Shown here: in pieces, positions 1 to 9,457 of the stretch
Layout: each line of letters begins with the position of its first letter
Position numbering within the stretch: the stretch's first letter is position 1
Source: Alphaproteobacteria bacterium
GTDB taxonomy: Bacteria; Pseudomonadota; Alphaproteobacteria; Rs-D84
Direction: 5' to 3'
NCBI GenBank assembly: GCA_017409215.1
Contig: JAFQTD010000023.1
Span: 62,001-126,000 of the forward strand
Length of the DNA stretch: 64,000 nucleotides
The notes under the pieces: model-generated
Databases searched by the model: none
The model's input: only the letters and a program-made list of their open reading frames with translations
Told to the model about the DNA's origin: nothing
Translations under genes and position numbers: made by a program

Positions 1-1599
1 CGTGAACGACAGCATGGATATTGGGCAAGCCAGACACATCAGGAACAAAAGTTCTACAACATGTATAATGCGATACTGGATGCCTGTTCCATGGCGGCAC
101 TGATAAATTCTAACGCAGATAAGCTGACCACGTTGTCAGACCTTCCAACACTGTACAAGGCATACACAGGTGAATTGTATAAGATTGACTATCATTACAG
201 ACACGCAATCCAAAATATCAAGTTAGTAGCAAGCACAAGTCCAATCGTAACAGCTGTGTTGGACTTTGTTGAAAAATTATACTGCCACAACTTTATAGAC
301 GTATTGGGCGTAAGAATAAACGACATAGTGGACTTTGCGTTGGCACAAAATTGGAAAGTGCCAGAGATCTCCAGACAGGTGGATTTTTATAGTAGATATA
401 TCAGTCCAATTGCAGACAAAGACGAAAAAGCGTTTGTAATCATCAGCGATGGTATGCGTTATGAAATTGCAGATGAGTTAGCAAGAGTAATTAACGCAAA
501 GAACCGGCTGACAGCAAATATTGGGTCTATGTTGGGTGTTTTGCCATCTTATACTGCGCTGGGAATGGCCGCTTTGTTGCCGCATAAAACATTATCGTAT
601 AATGCAAACAATGATGTTCTGATTGACGGAAAGTCCACAACTGGTATAGATAGTAGATCAAGAATCCTATCAGCTGTTAAGGGTACGGCAATAACATTTG
701 ATGAATTCAGAAAGATGACCAGAGAACAGGGTCGTGATTTCGTAAAACAATACAACGTTATTTACATATATCATAACCAGATTGATGCCACAGGCGACCA
801 ACAAAAAACAGAAGAACAGGTTTTTGCAGCAACGGAAACATCAATACAGGATATCGCAGATATGGTCTCATTCATGGCAAATAACTATAGTGCGAAAAAG
901 ATATTCATAACAGCCGATCACGGATTCTTGTTCCAGTATCAACCACGCACAGCAATAGACCAGACCAAGGCGGAAAAACCAGATGAATCAGCGGTATTCA
1001 AGAAACGCTATTCATACGGCAAGGGATTGGCAAGATTTCCTAATTCTCTGTACGGTTCAACAGAAACAACCGCCAAAACAGATGCCGATGGATCCGTCAC
1101 ATTCAATGTCCCATGTGGTGCCAATGTATATAATTTTATAGGTGGCTCAAGATTTGTCCATGGTGGTGCAATGCCCCAGGAAATCATTGTGCCATTGATA
1201 CAGATACAACAAAAAGTATATGGTAAAGCAAAAGAGGCGGCAAGGGTTCAAGATGTAGGTGTGACATTTATGGCTGCACCTGCACGAATAACAAACAAAA
1301 TCCAAAGTTTCAGACTTATACAGACAGATGCAGTAAATGATAAAAATCAGCCTGCAGAAATAAAGGTTGCCGTCTATGAGGATGAAACCATGAACAACCC
1401 AATAACAAATGTTGTAAATATGACATTTGATAGCGAGTCTGCAAACATGGATGAAAGAATACAAGTGGCCACACTGACCTTGATCAGCAAGCCATATGAC
1501 AAGAAAAAGGATTATTTTTTGCGTATCACAAATACAAATGATATAATCCTATCAGAGTATAACGTTAAAATAGATTTGGTGTACGATGATGAATTCTAA
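1..1599 (+). CDS. pglZ: PglZ, BREX phosphatase-fold protein (5' end missing)
   Basis: The reading frame is open from base 1, so the gene starts left of the window; about 532 C-terminal residues are present, against roughly 850 for the family. The core alkaline-phosphatase-like signatures are visible: a DGMRYE motif near 445-462, a YHNQIDATGD stretch near 770-800, and TADHGF near 910-930, which supply metal-binding Asp/His residues. PglZ is a core BREX component found with methylase, BrxC ATPase and BrxL; its exact activity in defence is not settled. It overlaps brxL by 14 bases, as expected in one operon. An internal ATG at 61 is not the likely start because homology-like sequence (REQ/HGYWAS/HQEQKFYN) precedes it. 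Confidence 0.93.
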   Translation, partial: RERQHGYWASQTHQEQKFYNMYNAILDACSMAALINSNADKLTTLSDLPTLYKAYTGELYKIDYHYRHAIQNIKLVASTSPIVTAVLDFVEKLYCHNFIDVLGVRINDIVDFALAQNWKVPEISRQVDFYSRYISPIADKDEKAFVIISDGMRYEIADELARVINAKNRLTANIGSMLGVLPSYTALGMAALLPHKTLSYNANNDVLIDGKSTTGIDSRSRILSAVKGTAITFDEFRKMTREQGRDFVKQYNVIYIYHNQIDATGDQQKTEEQVFAATETSIQDIADMVSFMANNYSAKKIFITADHGFLFQYQPRTAIDQTKAEKPDESAVFKKRYSYGKGLARFPNSLYGSTETTAKTDADGSVTFNVPCGANVYNFIGGSRFVHGGAMPQEIIVPLIQIQQKVYGKAKEAARVQDVGVTFMAAPARITNKIQSFRLIQTDAVNDKNQPAEIKVAVYEDETMNNPITNVVNMTFDSESANMDERIQVATLTLISKPYDKKKDYFLRITNTNDIILSEYNVKIDLVYDDEF

Positions 1600-3640
1600 T
1601 ACTGAAACACGTGATTTGAATCAATTGCTGAATGCGAACTTTGCTGGCAAGGTAGTTCGCAAGGATTTGACTAAACTGATTAAAGAGGGGGCAAATGTTC
1701 CTATCTATGTACTGGAATACCTGCTGGGAATGTATTGCGCATCGGATGACAATGATGTCATAGAGCAAGGACTGGAACGGGTAAAACAAGTTCTGGCACA
1801 GAACTATGTGCGCCCTGACGAGGCAGAAAAGGTAAAATCCAAAATCAAAGAGGCAGGTGCATACAAAATCATAGACAAGGTAGAAGTTAAGCTGAACGAG
1901 CATAAGAATTGCTATGAGGCAACATTGTCTAACATAGGATTGAAAGGCGTTCGTATACCGGATGCGCTGGTCCTGAAATATGAAAAATTGTTTGTTGGTG
2001 GCATATGGTCAATTATAAACATACAGTATATTTTTGATGATGAGGACAGAAAGGGGTCGCCATTCTGTATTAACGAGATCAAGCCAATTCAGATGCCAAG
2101 TATGGACCTGGAAGATATATTCAACGGCAGAAAAGCTTTTACGGAAAATGAATGGATTGATGTATTGATGAGATCCAGTGGTATGGAACCGGTAAACCTT
2201 AATGAAAGAACAAAATGGCACCTGATGTGCCGTATGATCCCATTCGTAGAAAACAACTACAACATGTGTGAGCTGGGGCCACGTGGAACAGGTAAGAGCC
2301 ACATCTATAAGGAAATAAGTCCTAACAGTATTTTGGTCTCAGGTGGACAGACAACCGTAGCCAACTTGTTCTATAATATGGGCCGCCGGTCAGTTGGTCT
2401 GGTTGGACTGTGGGACGTTGTTGCATTTGACGAGGTGGCTGGTATAAGTTTCAAAGACAAGGATGGCGTGCAGATCATGAAAGACTACATGGCTTCCGGA
2501 TCATTTGCCCGTGGACGTGATTCTATATCCGCAAATGCAAGTATGGTATTTGTTGGCAACATAAACCAGCCGGTGGATGTGTTAATCAAGACTAGCCACT
2601 TGCTGGCACCGTTCCCAGAAACTATGATTGATTCAGCGTTCTTTGACAGATTCCATGCATACATTCCAGGGTGGGAAATACCAAAGATGCGCCCAGACTT
2701 GTTTACAAACCAGTATGGATTTATAGTTGACTACTTCTCCGGCTTTATGAGAGAAATGCGCAAACGCAGTTTTGCGGATGCGATAGACAAGTTCTTTAAG
2801 CTAGGAAACAATCTGAACCAGCGTGATACGATAGCAGTAAGACATACTGTATCTGGATTGCTGAAATTATTATATCCAGACGGTGGGTACACTAAGGAGG
2901 CGGTTGAACGCTGTTTGCGCTATGCATTAGAATCTCGCAGACGTGTAAAAGAGCAGTTAAAGAAAATTGGCGGTATGGAATTCTATGATGTGCAATTCTC
3001 ATACATTGACATTGATACAATGGAAGAAAAGTTTGTTAGCGTGCCGGAACAAGGTGGCGACAGCCTGATCCCAGCAGACCAAGGCCAGCCAGGTGTGGTT
3101 TACACCATTGCGAACGGTCATCCTAACGGACACCTTGGCCTGTATCGTATAGAATCGCAGATGACAAGTGGAACAGGTAAACTGACATTGTCAGGTATGG
3201 GTTCAAATACACAGGTAAAGGAATCATTAAAAGTCGCATTTGAATTTTTCAAGGCAAACATAACGAAGATGATGGCTTCATTGAATCCAGATGCGCATGA
3301 TTATCATTTGCACGTGGTCGAACTAAACAACACCGGAACCCCGATGGAAATTGGATTGGCAGGTTTTGTTGCTTTAGCCTCACTGATAACCAAGCACTCA
3401 CTGCAGTCACAAATGGTTGTGCTGGGTAACATAAGCCTTGGCGGTACAGTTTCCAACATAACCAATCTTGCGGAAAATCTCCAGGTGGCATTTGATGCTG
3501 GTGCAACAAGAGTTCTGCTGCCAACCTCATCTGCAAAAGATATATCTTCAGTGCCACCAGAACTGTTTTCAAAGTTCCAGACCGCTTTCTATACAGACCC
3601 GATTGATGCAGCATTTAAATCAGTGGGGATGATAGCATAG
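1586..3640 (+). CDS. brxL: BrxL, AAA+ Lon-like BREX protein
   Basis: A 684-residue protein (a second ATG follows directly at 1589). It has an N-terminal domain of about 200 residues, a Walker A GPRGTGKSH at about residues 231-239, a Walker B VVAFDEV near 278, and a C-terminal Lon-protease-like fold from about residue 520. BrxL is the usual last gene of type I BREX loci, and its family acts as a DNA-binding AAA+ ring. Aligned by eye to Lon, the catalytic serine position (GPSAG in Lon) reads IGLAG near 587, and the lysine position (GGLKEK) reads NLAEN near 629. The Lon fold therefore appears to lack its Ser-Lys dyad. Translation is probably coupled to pglZ. Confidence 0.95.
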   Translation: MMNSNTETRDLNQLLNANFAGKVVRKDLTKLIKEGANVPIYVLEYLLGMYCASDDNDVIEQGLERVKQVLAQNYVRPDEAEKVKSKIKEAGAYKIIDKVEVKLNEHKNCYEATLSNIGLKGVRIPDALVLKYEKLFVGGIWSIINIQYIFDDEDRKGSPFCINEIKPIQMPSMDLEDIFNGRKAFTENEWIDVLMRSSGMEPVNLNERTKWHLMCRMIPFVENNYNMCELGPRGTGKSHIYKEISPNSILVSGGQTTVANLFYNMGRRSVGLVGLWDVVAFDEVAGISFKDKDGVQIMKDYMASGSFARGRDSISANASMVFVGNINQPVDVLIKTSHLLAPFPETMIDSAFFDRFHAYIPGWEIPKMRPDLFTNQYGFIVDYFSGFMREMRKRSFADAIDKFFKLGNNLNQRDTIAVRHTVSGLLKLLYPDGGYTKEAVERCLRYALESRRRVKEQLKKIGGMEFYDVQFSYIDIDTMEEKFVSVPEQGGDSLIPADQGQPGVVYTIANGHPNGHLGLYRIESQMTSGTGKLTLSGMGSNTQVKESLKVAFEFFKANITKMMASLNPDAHDYHLHVVELNNTGTPMEIGLAGFVALASLITKHSLQSQMVVLGNISLGGTVSNITNLAENLQVAFDAGATRVLLPTSSAKDISSVPPELFSKFQTAFYTDPIDAAFKSVGMIA

Positions 3641-3653
3641 TAGGAGTATAGCC

Positions 3654-4634
3654 ATGACACCAGAATTATTTGATTATCTAGGTAAAATTGATGAACTTAA
3701 AGAGTATCACAGGCTTGGTGGCTCTATAAGCATCGCTGACGAACAGTTGCAAACGCTGTTGCATAAGGCTTGTATTGCAAACGAATATAGCACAGTTGAA
3801 TTTCTGCTTAGCTCTGGTGCATTGGTTGATCCAGTTGACAAGGCTTATAGAACACCATTGTCTTATGCCGCAGAATTCGCATCCGAAAACATTATTAGGC
3901 TCTTAATGCAAGCAGGTGCAGATTTAAGTTCAACGGATACTCAAGATATGACTCCATTGCACTATGCATGTAGAAGAAATCAATTGGATATAGTAGAGGC
4001 GTTATTAGATGACTATGAGAACCAACATAGAAAAATCCCACGTTTAGAATACAGAGTGGACAAGCTGAAAAAAACGCCAATGGAATACGCATTAAAACAC
4101 GGAAATGAACAAGTTGTATGCAAATTACTAGAAAAAAGGGTCAGTCAATATGTAGATGATTTGTTCCAGCAAGCAGTAATGAATGATATGTTAATGGTTG
4201 TGCAAATATTACTTGAAAGGGGAACCGATCCCAACGAAACAACCCTAAGAAACCCCGTGCCTGCTATTAACTACGCAAAGAGTTATGATATGGCACAACT
4301 TCTAATTCAGTATGGTGCGCAAATTAACACGGAAGAAACATATAACAGTAGTGGTGAATACTTTACTCCGCTAGCTGGTGCAGTACGTGGAAATGACGTT
4401 AAGCTTATAAAATTCTTGGTTTCAGAGGGAGTAGATGTTAATGCTGCAGTTGATGGTTTTGGTGCGGTAGCCTTACATTGGGCGTGCTTAAATGGTTCTA
4501 TTGAAGCAATCAAATGTCTGCTTGAACTGGGTGCTGACATAAACGCCGTAGATGAGGACAAACAGGATGTCTTTGGTTATGCAGGAAATGAAGAAGTCAA
4601 AGAGTTTCTCAAAACATACAAGCAATCAAAATAA
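3654..4634 (+). CDS. ankyrin-repeat protein linked to BREX
   Basis: A 326-residue protein made almost wholly of ankyrin repeats. Typical units such as TPLSYAAEFASENIIRLL, TPLHYACRRNQLDIVEAL and ALHWACLNGSIEAIKCLLELGADIN run from about residue 25 to 310. There is no signal peptide or membrane segment, so it is probably cytosolic. It starts 13 bases after the brxL stop behind a TAGGAG ribosome site, so it is likely co-transcribed with BREX. Ankyrin proteins mediate protein-protein contacts; a role as a BREX accessory or cargo gene is inference from position only. A rho-independent terminator follows. Confidence 0.85.
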   Translation: MTPELFDYLGKIDELKEYHRLGGSISIADEQLQTLLHKACIANEYSTVEFLLSSGALVDPVDKAYRTPLSYAAEFASENIIRLLMQAGADLSSTDTQDMTPLHYACRRNQLDIVEALLDDYENQHRKIPRLEYRVDKLKKTPMEYALKHGNEQVVCKLLEKRVSQYVDDLFQQAVMNDMLMVVQILLERGTDPNETTLRNPVPAINYAKSYDMAQLLIQYGAQINTEETYNSSGEYFTPLAGAVRGNDVKLIKFLVSEGVDVNAAVDGFGAVALHWACLNGSIEAIKCLLELGADINAVDEDKQDVFGYAGNEEVKEFLKTYKQSK

Positions 4635-4752
4635 GCCATTAAAACAACCAACAAAATATTGCGAACTGAAAATATCAGGTGAAAAATGACCAAACGCAAT
4701 ATGGTTCAAGAAACTGCGTAATGATTTGGCCAAGCCAGAGAAGAAATAAAAC

Positions 4753-4776
4753 CACCGCCCAATCGGGCGGTTTTTT
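4753..4776 (+). terminator. rho-independent terminator after the BREX operon
   Basis: A hairpin CCGCCC-AATC-GGGCGG is followed by TTTTTT. It lies about 120 bases after the ankyrin gene stop and plausibly ends the BREX transcript. Confidence 0.85.
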
Positions 4777-4963
4777 GATGTAAAAAATCAGCATTGAAAT
4801 CATCATTGAATTCAACCAGAAATCAGTATTGAAATCGTGGAACACAAAATTTGGTTCAAATCGGTTTGCGGTATGAAAATGTATGTTTTTCAAACGGTAT
4901 CTATACAGGTTTTAACAGGTTTTAAGCGTAATGTGTTAAGTCGTCAGAACTGAAAAAAAGCAA

Positions 4964-4985
4964 CAAAAAAACCCAGAAATCTGGG
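4964..4985 (-). terminator. terminator behind the tRNA-Asn-like sequence
   Basis: Read on the minus strand, CCCAG-ATTT-CTGGG is followed by a run of seven T. It sits just downstream of the tRNA-Asn-like pseudogene and fits a former tRNA transcription unit. Confidence 0.6.
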
Positions 4986-4987
4986 CA

Positions 4988-5059
4988 AAACTCGAATTTG
5001 CTGTTGGGCTTGCTCTAATGCTTAACAGTCCGTTGTTCTACCGGCTGAACTATGCCCGA
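4988..5059 (-). pseudogene. degenerate tRNA-Asn (GTT), intact only to the anticodon loop
   Basis: On the minus strand, bases 5059 down to 5022 read as an acceptor strand TCGGGCA, TA, a D-arm GTTC/GAAC, and an anticodon arm ACGGA-CTGTTAA with anticodon GTT. The 3' anticodon stem should be TCCGT but is GCATT. Beyond it only a T-arm-like GCAAA-TTCGAGT-TTTGC and a partial acceptor match (TGCCCAG) can be seen, so a functional cloverleaf is not supported. The upstream promoter is excellent. The same 5' half recurs at 15134-15171, which suggests a recombination scar at the anticodon loop. Confidence 0.65.
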
Positions 5060-5258
5060 ATAGCGTTGCATATAATATACTAAAAAAAGGCAGAAGTCAA
5101 GCGTTTTTAGAAGAATTTTGTCGTATGCTATGCGCCCTGCAAAACCGCAGAAACCTGCGACTTTTGTCCCAGAGTGTATGCAAATGTATGTTTTTCAAAC
5201 AACCACGCCACGCTAAAAATGTCCCCTAAAAAACACCCGAAAAATATGAAATCAGCAG
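5022..5258. repeat. direct repeat copy 1 (tRNA-Asn 5' half plus upstream region)
   Basis: This ~237-bp block is closely matched, same orientation, by 15134-15370. Shared segments include the tRNA 5' half, its promoter, a GCAG/CTGC-rich hairpin stretch near 5140-5160, and the block ATGTATGTTTTTCAAAC. That last block also occurs alone at about 4879-4895. The two copies bracket the helicase and NAD genes, so they may be ends of an integrated element. Confidence 0.8.
5072..5100 (-). promoter_or_regulatory. sigma70-type promoter of the tRNA-Asn-like unit
   Basis: On the minus strand, -35 TTGACT (5100-5095), a 17-base spacer, and -10 TATTAT (5077-5072). The same arrangement is conserved at 15184-15212. 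Confidence 0.7.
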
Positions 5259-5359
5259 TAACTATACCATTGAAATCAATCTGATTTCAATATTGATTTC
5301 AGATTGATTTAATGCTTTGTTTTTACTAGGATAACACTAGAAAACCATAAGGCAAAAAA
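5259..5359. other. intergenic stretch with TTGAAATC/GATTTCAA inverted repeats
   Basis: Between the direct repeat and the next gene, TTGAAATC (about 5269) is followed by GATTTCAA and further GATTTC copies. This makes an imperfect palindromic cluster that could be an operator or recombinase site. Related ATTGAAATC copies occur near 4792 and 4830. No gene is seen here. Confidence 0.4.
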
Positions 5360-5809
5360 ATGGCACATCAAATTATAACAAACCAAGTTAATGTAATGGA
5401 TTTGTCGTGAATAATAGACAAGGAAGAGTATATTGTAGATCTTATTGCGGAAGTGGGGCTTCCTCCTATTGTAGTAACAAATAAGAAAATGTATAAAATG
5501 TTGTTAGGTCAAGGTATAGTCGTAGAAACTGGCGAACCGTATAATGCTCATAATCAAGTGGTAGAAGTGTTTGATTTTTCTGTTGAACATCCAATATTTA
5601 AAAGCACATACCGAATAGTGAAGCAAAGCGAGAAAGCAGAGCTGAAGATTTTAACGTATTCTATTATGGAAAAATTATACTCAATATTAAAAATACGGAA
5701 TTATTTACGAGAAAATTGGGACGAAATGCATCAAGCGTTTTTAGCAAATCACAAAGACTATGATGAATTATGGGAGTATTTGAAAAGTGTTGGTATAGAA
5801 GAGTTGTAA
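5360..5809 (+). pseudogene. small unknown gene with an in-frame TGA at codon 17
   Basis: From an ATG at 5360 (AAGG upstream) a 149-codon frame runs to 5809 but is broken by TGA at 5408-5410. The sequence on both sides reads like one protein (MAHQIITNQVNVMDLS, stop, IIDKEEYIVDLIAE), and a Trp codon would restore it. A shorter product could start at GTG 5453 (118 residues), but it lacks a convincing ribosome site. I do not recognise the family. It lies 164 bases before the helicase-nuclease gene on the same strand, so it may once have been its partner. Confidence 0.5.
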
Positions 5810-5973
5810 TTATTTATCATACTGCGTTGACTGTCTTGTCTTCAAATCCATATTTATATGAATCTGCTTTGATATATACCATAAAAATATAATAAATTAA
5901 GGATCTTGTTGTTATAACTTGAAAAATGTGATCGACTTCTTTATTATACATTAAGAGTTAGTACAGTTTAAAA

Positions 5974-8900
5974 ATGAATCCGAAACAAGGTATCTTAGAT
6001 TTTACAGATAAAATATTAGTGGACATCGAAAGGCCTATATATTTTAGACGGGAAAAAGTTAATTCAGGAATTATTTTTAAGTTGGCAATAAAAAAAGGAA
6101 AATACTTATTATCTGCAATACCGGACATAAAAAGTGAATACATATTAAGTTATAACGATACGTTATCATTCAAAGCAAAGATAATTCGTAAACCTGATGT
6201 AAATGAATATAAAATTGCGGGCAATGTTACAATATTATCTGATGAAAAATCTTCTTTATTAACAGATGTTCACATAGACGGAGTTGGAGAATTTGGTGGG
6301 TTAAGACCTGCTCAGGTTGGTGCAGTTTATTCTTTATTGTCTCATTGGTCTCTAACAAATTCTGTCGCCACGATTGTATTACCAACAGGAACTGGAAAAA
6401 CAGAAACAATGTTGGTTGCAACCTTAGCGGATAGAGCGAAAAAGACTTTGGTTATAGTTCCGTCTATTGAACTTAAAAATCAAATTTCTGAAAAGTTTTC
6501 TACTTGGGGTATTTTACGCGAATTAGGGACTATTAACCAGGAATTTCAAAACCCTACTGTTTTTGTTCTAAATAAAATTTTATCTAGTAGTAAAGATATT
6601 GATGATATTAAGACAGCTGATGTTGTAGTGTCAACACCTGCGCTTATTGCTAGAACAGATGGTGATATTAAAAAATTATTAAAAAATTTATTTTCGCACG
6701 TTTATTTTGATGAGGCGCATCATATAATGGCAACAGAATGGAATGCCATAAAAGTGTTATTTAAAGATTCGAAGATTGTCCAATTTACAGCAACTCCATA
6801 CCGTAACGATAAACAACCAATAGAAGGAAAAATTGTATATAATTATCCCATGTCAAAAGCATTGGATGATGGGTGTTTTTCTAAAATATCCCTTATTTCA
6901 ATTGATGAAAAACATCCTGCTAAGAAAGATAAAGCTATTGCTTATGCAGCAATTCAAAAATTAAATGAAGACAGGGAAAGAGGTTGGACGCGTCATAAAG
7001 TTATGGTTCGTACAGAAACTAGGGAACATGCTGAACAATTATATGTTAAATATAAAGAATGGTTTCCAAATGAAAGTATCGTTTTAGTACATTCAGGTAT
7101 TAAGGGAAAAACGCAGCTTATACAGCAGATTAAAGAAGGTAAATATAGCATAATCATTTGTGTTGATATGTTAAAAGAAGGTTTTGATTATCCAGATTTT
7201 AAGATAGCCGCTGTTCATGATATTCATAAATCTCTATCTGTGTTATTACAATTTATTGGTAGATTTACTCGTACTCAAAAAGGATTAGGAGAAGCTTCAT
7301 TTGTTGTGAATTATGCGGATGAAGACATATCTATAGAATTAGAAAATCTTTTTCAAGAGGGAGTCGGTTGGGAAAATCTCATTAGCGATATTGCAGATGC
7401 AAAAAAGCGCGAAGCAGAATCTTTATTAACATTTTTACAAGGTTGCAAGCCTTATACAGGATTTGATTCGCCAGATGTAGAACTTAATCCAAAACTGGTT
7501 TACCCGGCCTTAAGTTTTGTTTGTTTTCGTACAGATGCTGTTGACTGGAGCAAATTTAATACGGCATTTGATTTAAAACGATATTCCCTATCACAACCAT
7601 TTGTAAATACAACAGAAAATATTTTTTATTTTACTACCCAGAAAAGGGAAAAAGTGAAATGGGCGAAAAACAATAAAATGCGCGACCAAAAATGGGATCT
7701 TATAGCTATATATTATGATACATCATCAAAACTTTTATATGTGTGTTATACAGAAAAGCGTTTTGACGTAGATTTGCTTGTTGCTGCTATAACTAATAAT
7801 GCTGCACAAAGAATAATGGGAGACGATGTTTTTCGCTCATTTCATTCTATAAAACGACTAAGTATCTTGAAGGCGGGCATTTTTAAACCAGCGAACCACT
7901 TACATAGATATTCTAGCTTAATTGGTGCGGACGTCACCACTGAACTTACAAGATGGAAAGCGGGTAAAAGATATCAAAAGTCTGACTTTATAGGTGTTGG
8001 TTATAGAGAGGGTGAGCCGGTGAGTGTCGGGGCTTCAGTGAAAGGAAAAGTATGGAGCCCTGCGAGGGTAGGTAATTTAAAAGAATGGAAAAATTGGTGC
8101 GTTAATATGGGAAAGCTAATAACGGATACAAGCATCAATTCTGATGAATTATTGGCGGATTCGGCATCAAAAAAAGAAATTACCAATTTTCCGGAAGGGC
8201 TTGTTGTATTAGCAACCGATTGGTCTGAATCTTTATATGATAGATTGCATAAAATAACAATCGGTGAATCACCTGAGAAATCTTTGCTTTTATCAGAATG
8301 TGAATTAAAAACTATTTCATGTAAAGATACTAAAGCTGAATTTAAGTTACTGTTTTTTGATAAAGAGATAAATTTTTCTATGATATTAGGAGGCGAGAGA
8401 GGTTTTGAAATTTTAGGTTTAGATGAGTGTAATATAATGATTGAAGGGTTGTATAGTTCAGGAATATCTTTGAAAAAATTTTTTGAGGTTAATCCACCAA
8501 CAATGTTTTTGCTAAATGGTGCGACAATATCTGGTTGTATTCATACTGACTATGGAGAGGAACCAATAATTCAAATTCCAGCTGATAGAATAGAGATTCT
8601 TGATTGGACAGATGTAGATTACAAAACAGAGTCCCTTTATAAGGGGATAACCAGAAGGGAACATTCTATTCAAGAATATATTATGAACAAACTTTCTGAA
8701 CGTGGTGCTACAATCATATTTAATGATGATAATTCTGGAGAATCTGCGGATGTAATCGGTATCTTTGTTGATGAAGAAAACGTGCTTTTTGAGATGGTGC
8801 ATTGTAAATATTCTGAACAAATTGCTGGTGCTAGAATATCAGATTTGTATGAAGTTGCCGGTCAAGCGATAGTTTCTCTCAGGTATAAATGGAATCCAGA

Positions 8901-9159
8901 GGAGCTTATAAAACATATCGAGTATAGAAATGCTACAGGAATATTAAAAGGGCTACGCTTTTATAAAGGTGGTATCGCGGATTTGAAGGAGATAAAAAAA
9001 GCGTTAACCTATAAAAATGTACAGTTTGAATTCGCTATTGCTCAGCCTGGTGTGTCAACAGAAAAGCTTTCAAATGATATGAAGAATTTTTTGGGTTCGG
9101 TTTATTCTACTGTGATAGATATGACAGAAACAAAATTAAAGTGTTATTTCAGTAAATAA
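5974..9159 (+). CDS. superfamily 2 helicase with C-terminal PD-(D/E)XK-like nuclease; candidate defence protein
   Basis: A 1061-residue protein. After ~105 N-terminal residues there is a ResIII/DEAD-type helicase: Walker A LPTGTGKTE at about 140, DEAHH at about 246, TATPYR near 272, and a helicase C domain ending in QFIGRFTRT. A ~400-residue middle region is unassigned. Near the C-terminus, SADVIGIF followed by FEMVHCKYS (about residues 925-945) fits the D...ExxCK core of a restriction-like nuclease. Helicase-nuclease fusions of this size are common in phage-defence loci, but I cannot match it to a named system, and no HamA-like or other known partner is adjacent. The ribosome site is weak. 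It is A+T-rich compared with the BREX genes. Confidence 0.85.
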   Translation: MNPKQGILDFTDKILVDIERPIYFRREKVNSGIIFKLAIKKGKYLLSAIPDIKSEYILSYNDTLSFKAKIIRKPDVNEYKIAGNVTILSDEKSSLLTDVHIDGVGEFGGLRPAQVGAVYSLLSHWSLTNSVATIVLPTGTGKTETMLVATLADRAKKTLVIVPSIELKNQISEKFSTWGILRELGTINQEFQNPTVFVLNKILSSSKDIDDIKTADVVVSTPALIARTDGDIKKLLKNLFSHVYFDEAHHIMATEWNAIKVLFKDSKIVQFTATPYRNDKQPIEGKIVYNYPMSKALDDGCFSKISLISIDEKHPAKKDKAIAYAAIQKLNEDRERGWTRHKVMVRTETREHAEQLYVKYKEWFPNESIVLVHSGIKGKTQLIQQIKEGKYSIIICVDMLKEGFDYPDFKIAAVHDIHKSLSVLLQFIGRFTRTQKGLGEASFVVNYADEDISIELENLFQEGVGWENLISDIADAKKREAESLLTFLQGCKPYTGFDSPDVELNPKLVYPALSFVCFRTDAVDWSKFNTAFDLKRYSLSQPFVNTTENIFYFTTQKREKVKWAKNNKMRDQKWDLIAIYYDTSSKLLYVCYTEKRFDVDLLVAAITNNAAQRIMGDDVFRSFHSIKRLSILKAGIFKPANHLHRYSSLIGADVTTELTRWKAGKRYQKSDFIGVGYREGEPVSVGASVKGKVWSPARVGNLKEWKNWCVNMGKLITDTSINSDELLADSASKKEITNFPEGLVVLATDWSESLYDRLHKITIGESPEKSLLLSECELKTISCKDTKAEFKLLFFDKEINFSMILGGERGFEILGLDECNIMIEGLYSSGISLKKFFEVNPPTMFLLNGATISGCIHTDYGEEPIIQIPADRIEILDWTDVDYKTESLYKGITRREHSIQEYIMNKLSERGATIIFNDDNSGESADVIGIFVDEENVLFEMVHCKYSEQIAGARISDLYEVAGQAIVSLRYKWNPEELIKHIEYRNATGILKGLRFYKGGIADLKEIKKALTYKNVQFEFAIAQPGVSTEKLSNDMKNFLGSVYSTVIDMTETKLKCYFSK

Positions 9160-9247
9160 TCCGTGTATGTAAGGAGCGATTCTAACAGTGTCTCCATAAC
9201 GTTTAATAATGTTTATATGTCTTTTATTTAAGTCATAATAATATGTA

Positions 9248-9457
9248 TTACAATATATTCTTCCAAAATGCGGCCATTTGGGACAATTTGCGCTGGATGC
9301 GGCGGAGTAACCATGCCTGGCGGCAGCTCAATTTGCCGCCGTTTGTTCGGCGAATTGCAGATTCAAGTTCTCGCAAAGATCGGCAAGCCGCAAAATAAAG
9401 CATAATAAAATCAGTCTTGTTACTTGGTTCAATATCGTCAAAATGCGTATATTTCAT
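9248..9457 (-). CDS. small basic protein of a repeated family
   Basis: A 69-residue ORF starting at ATG 9457 behind AAAAGGA. The C-terminal part is basic and amphipathic (RQAWLLRRIQRKLSQMAAFWKN). The same C-terminal segment recurs as a remnant at 56256-56382. In both places the sequence lies immediately downstream of, and opposite to, a defence-type gene. The function is unknown; it could also be a conserved element-end sequence rather than a protein. Confidence 0.5.
   Translation of the reverse strand: MKYTHFDDIEPSNKTDFIMLYFAACRSLRELESAIRRTNGGKLSCRQAWLLRRIQRKLSQMAAFWKNIL

Noticed and set aside
4988-5059. A functional tRNA-Asn gene
   Set aside because: The 5' half, promoter and terminator are convincing, but the 3' anticodon stem does not pair and the acceptor pairing is incomplete.
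5360-5809. UGA recoded as Trp or selenocysteine
   Set aside because: Other genes here end cleanly at TGA (e.g. MTase at 55085-55087 and GNAT at 26068-26070), and no SECIS-like or SelB context is evident; a nonsense mutation is simpler.
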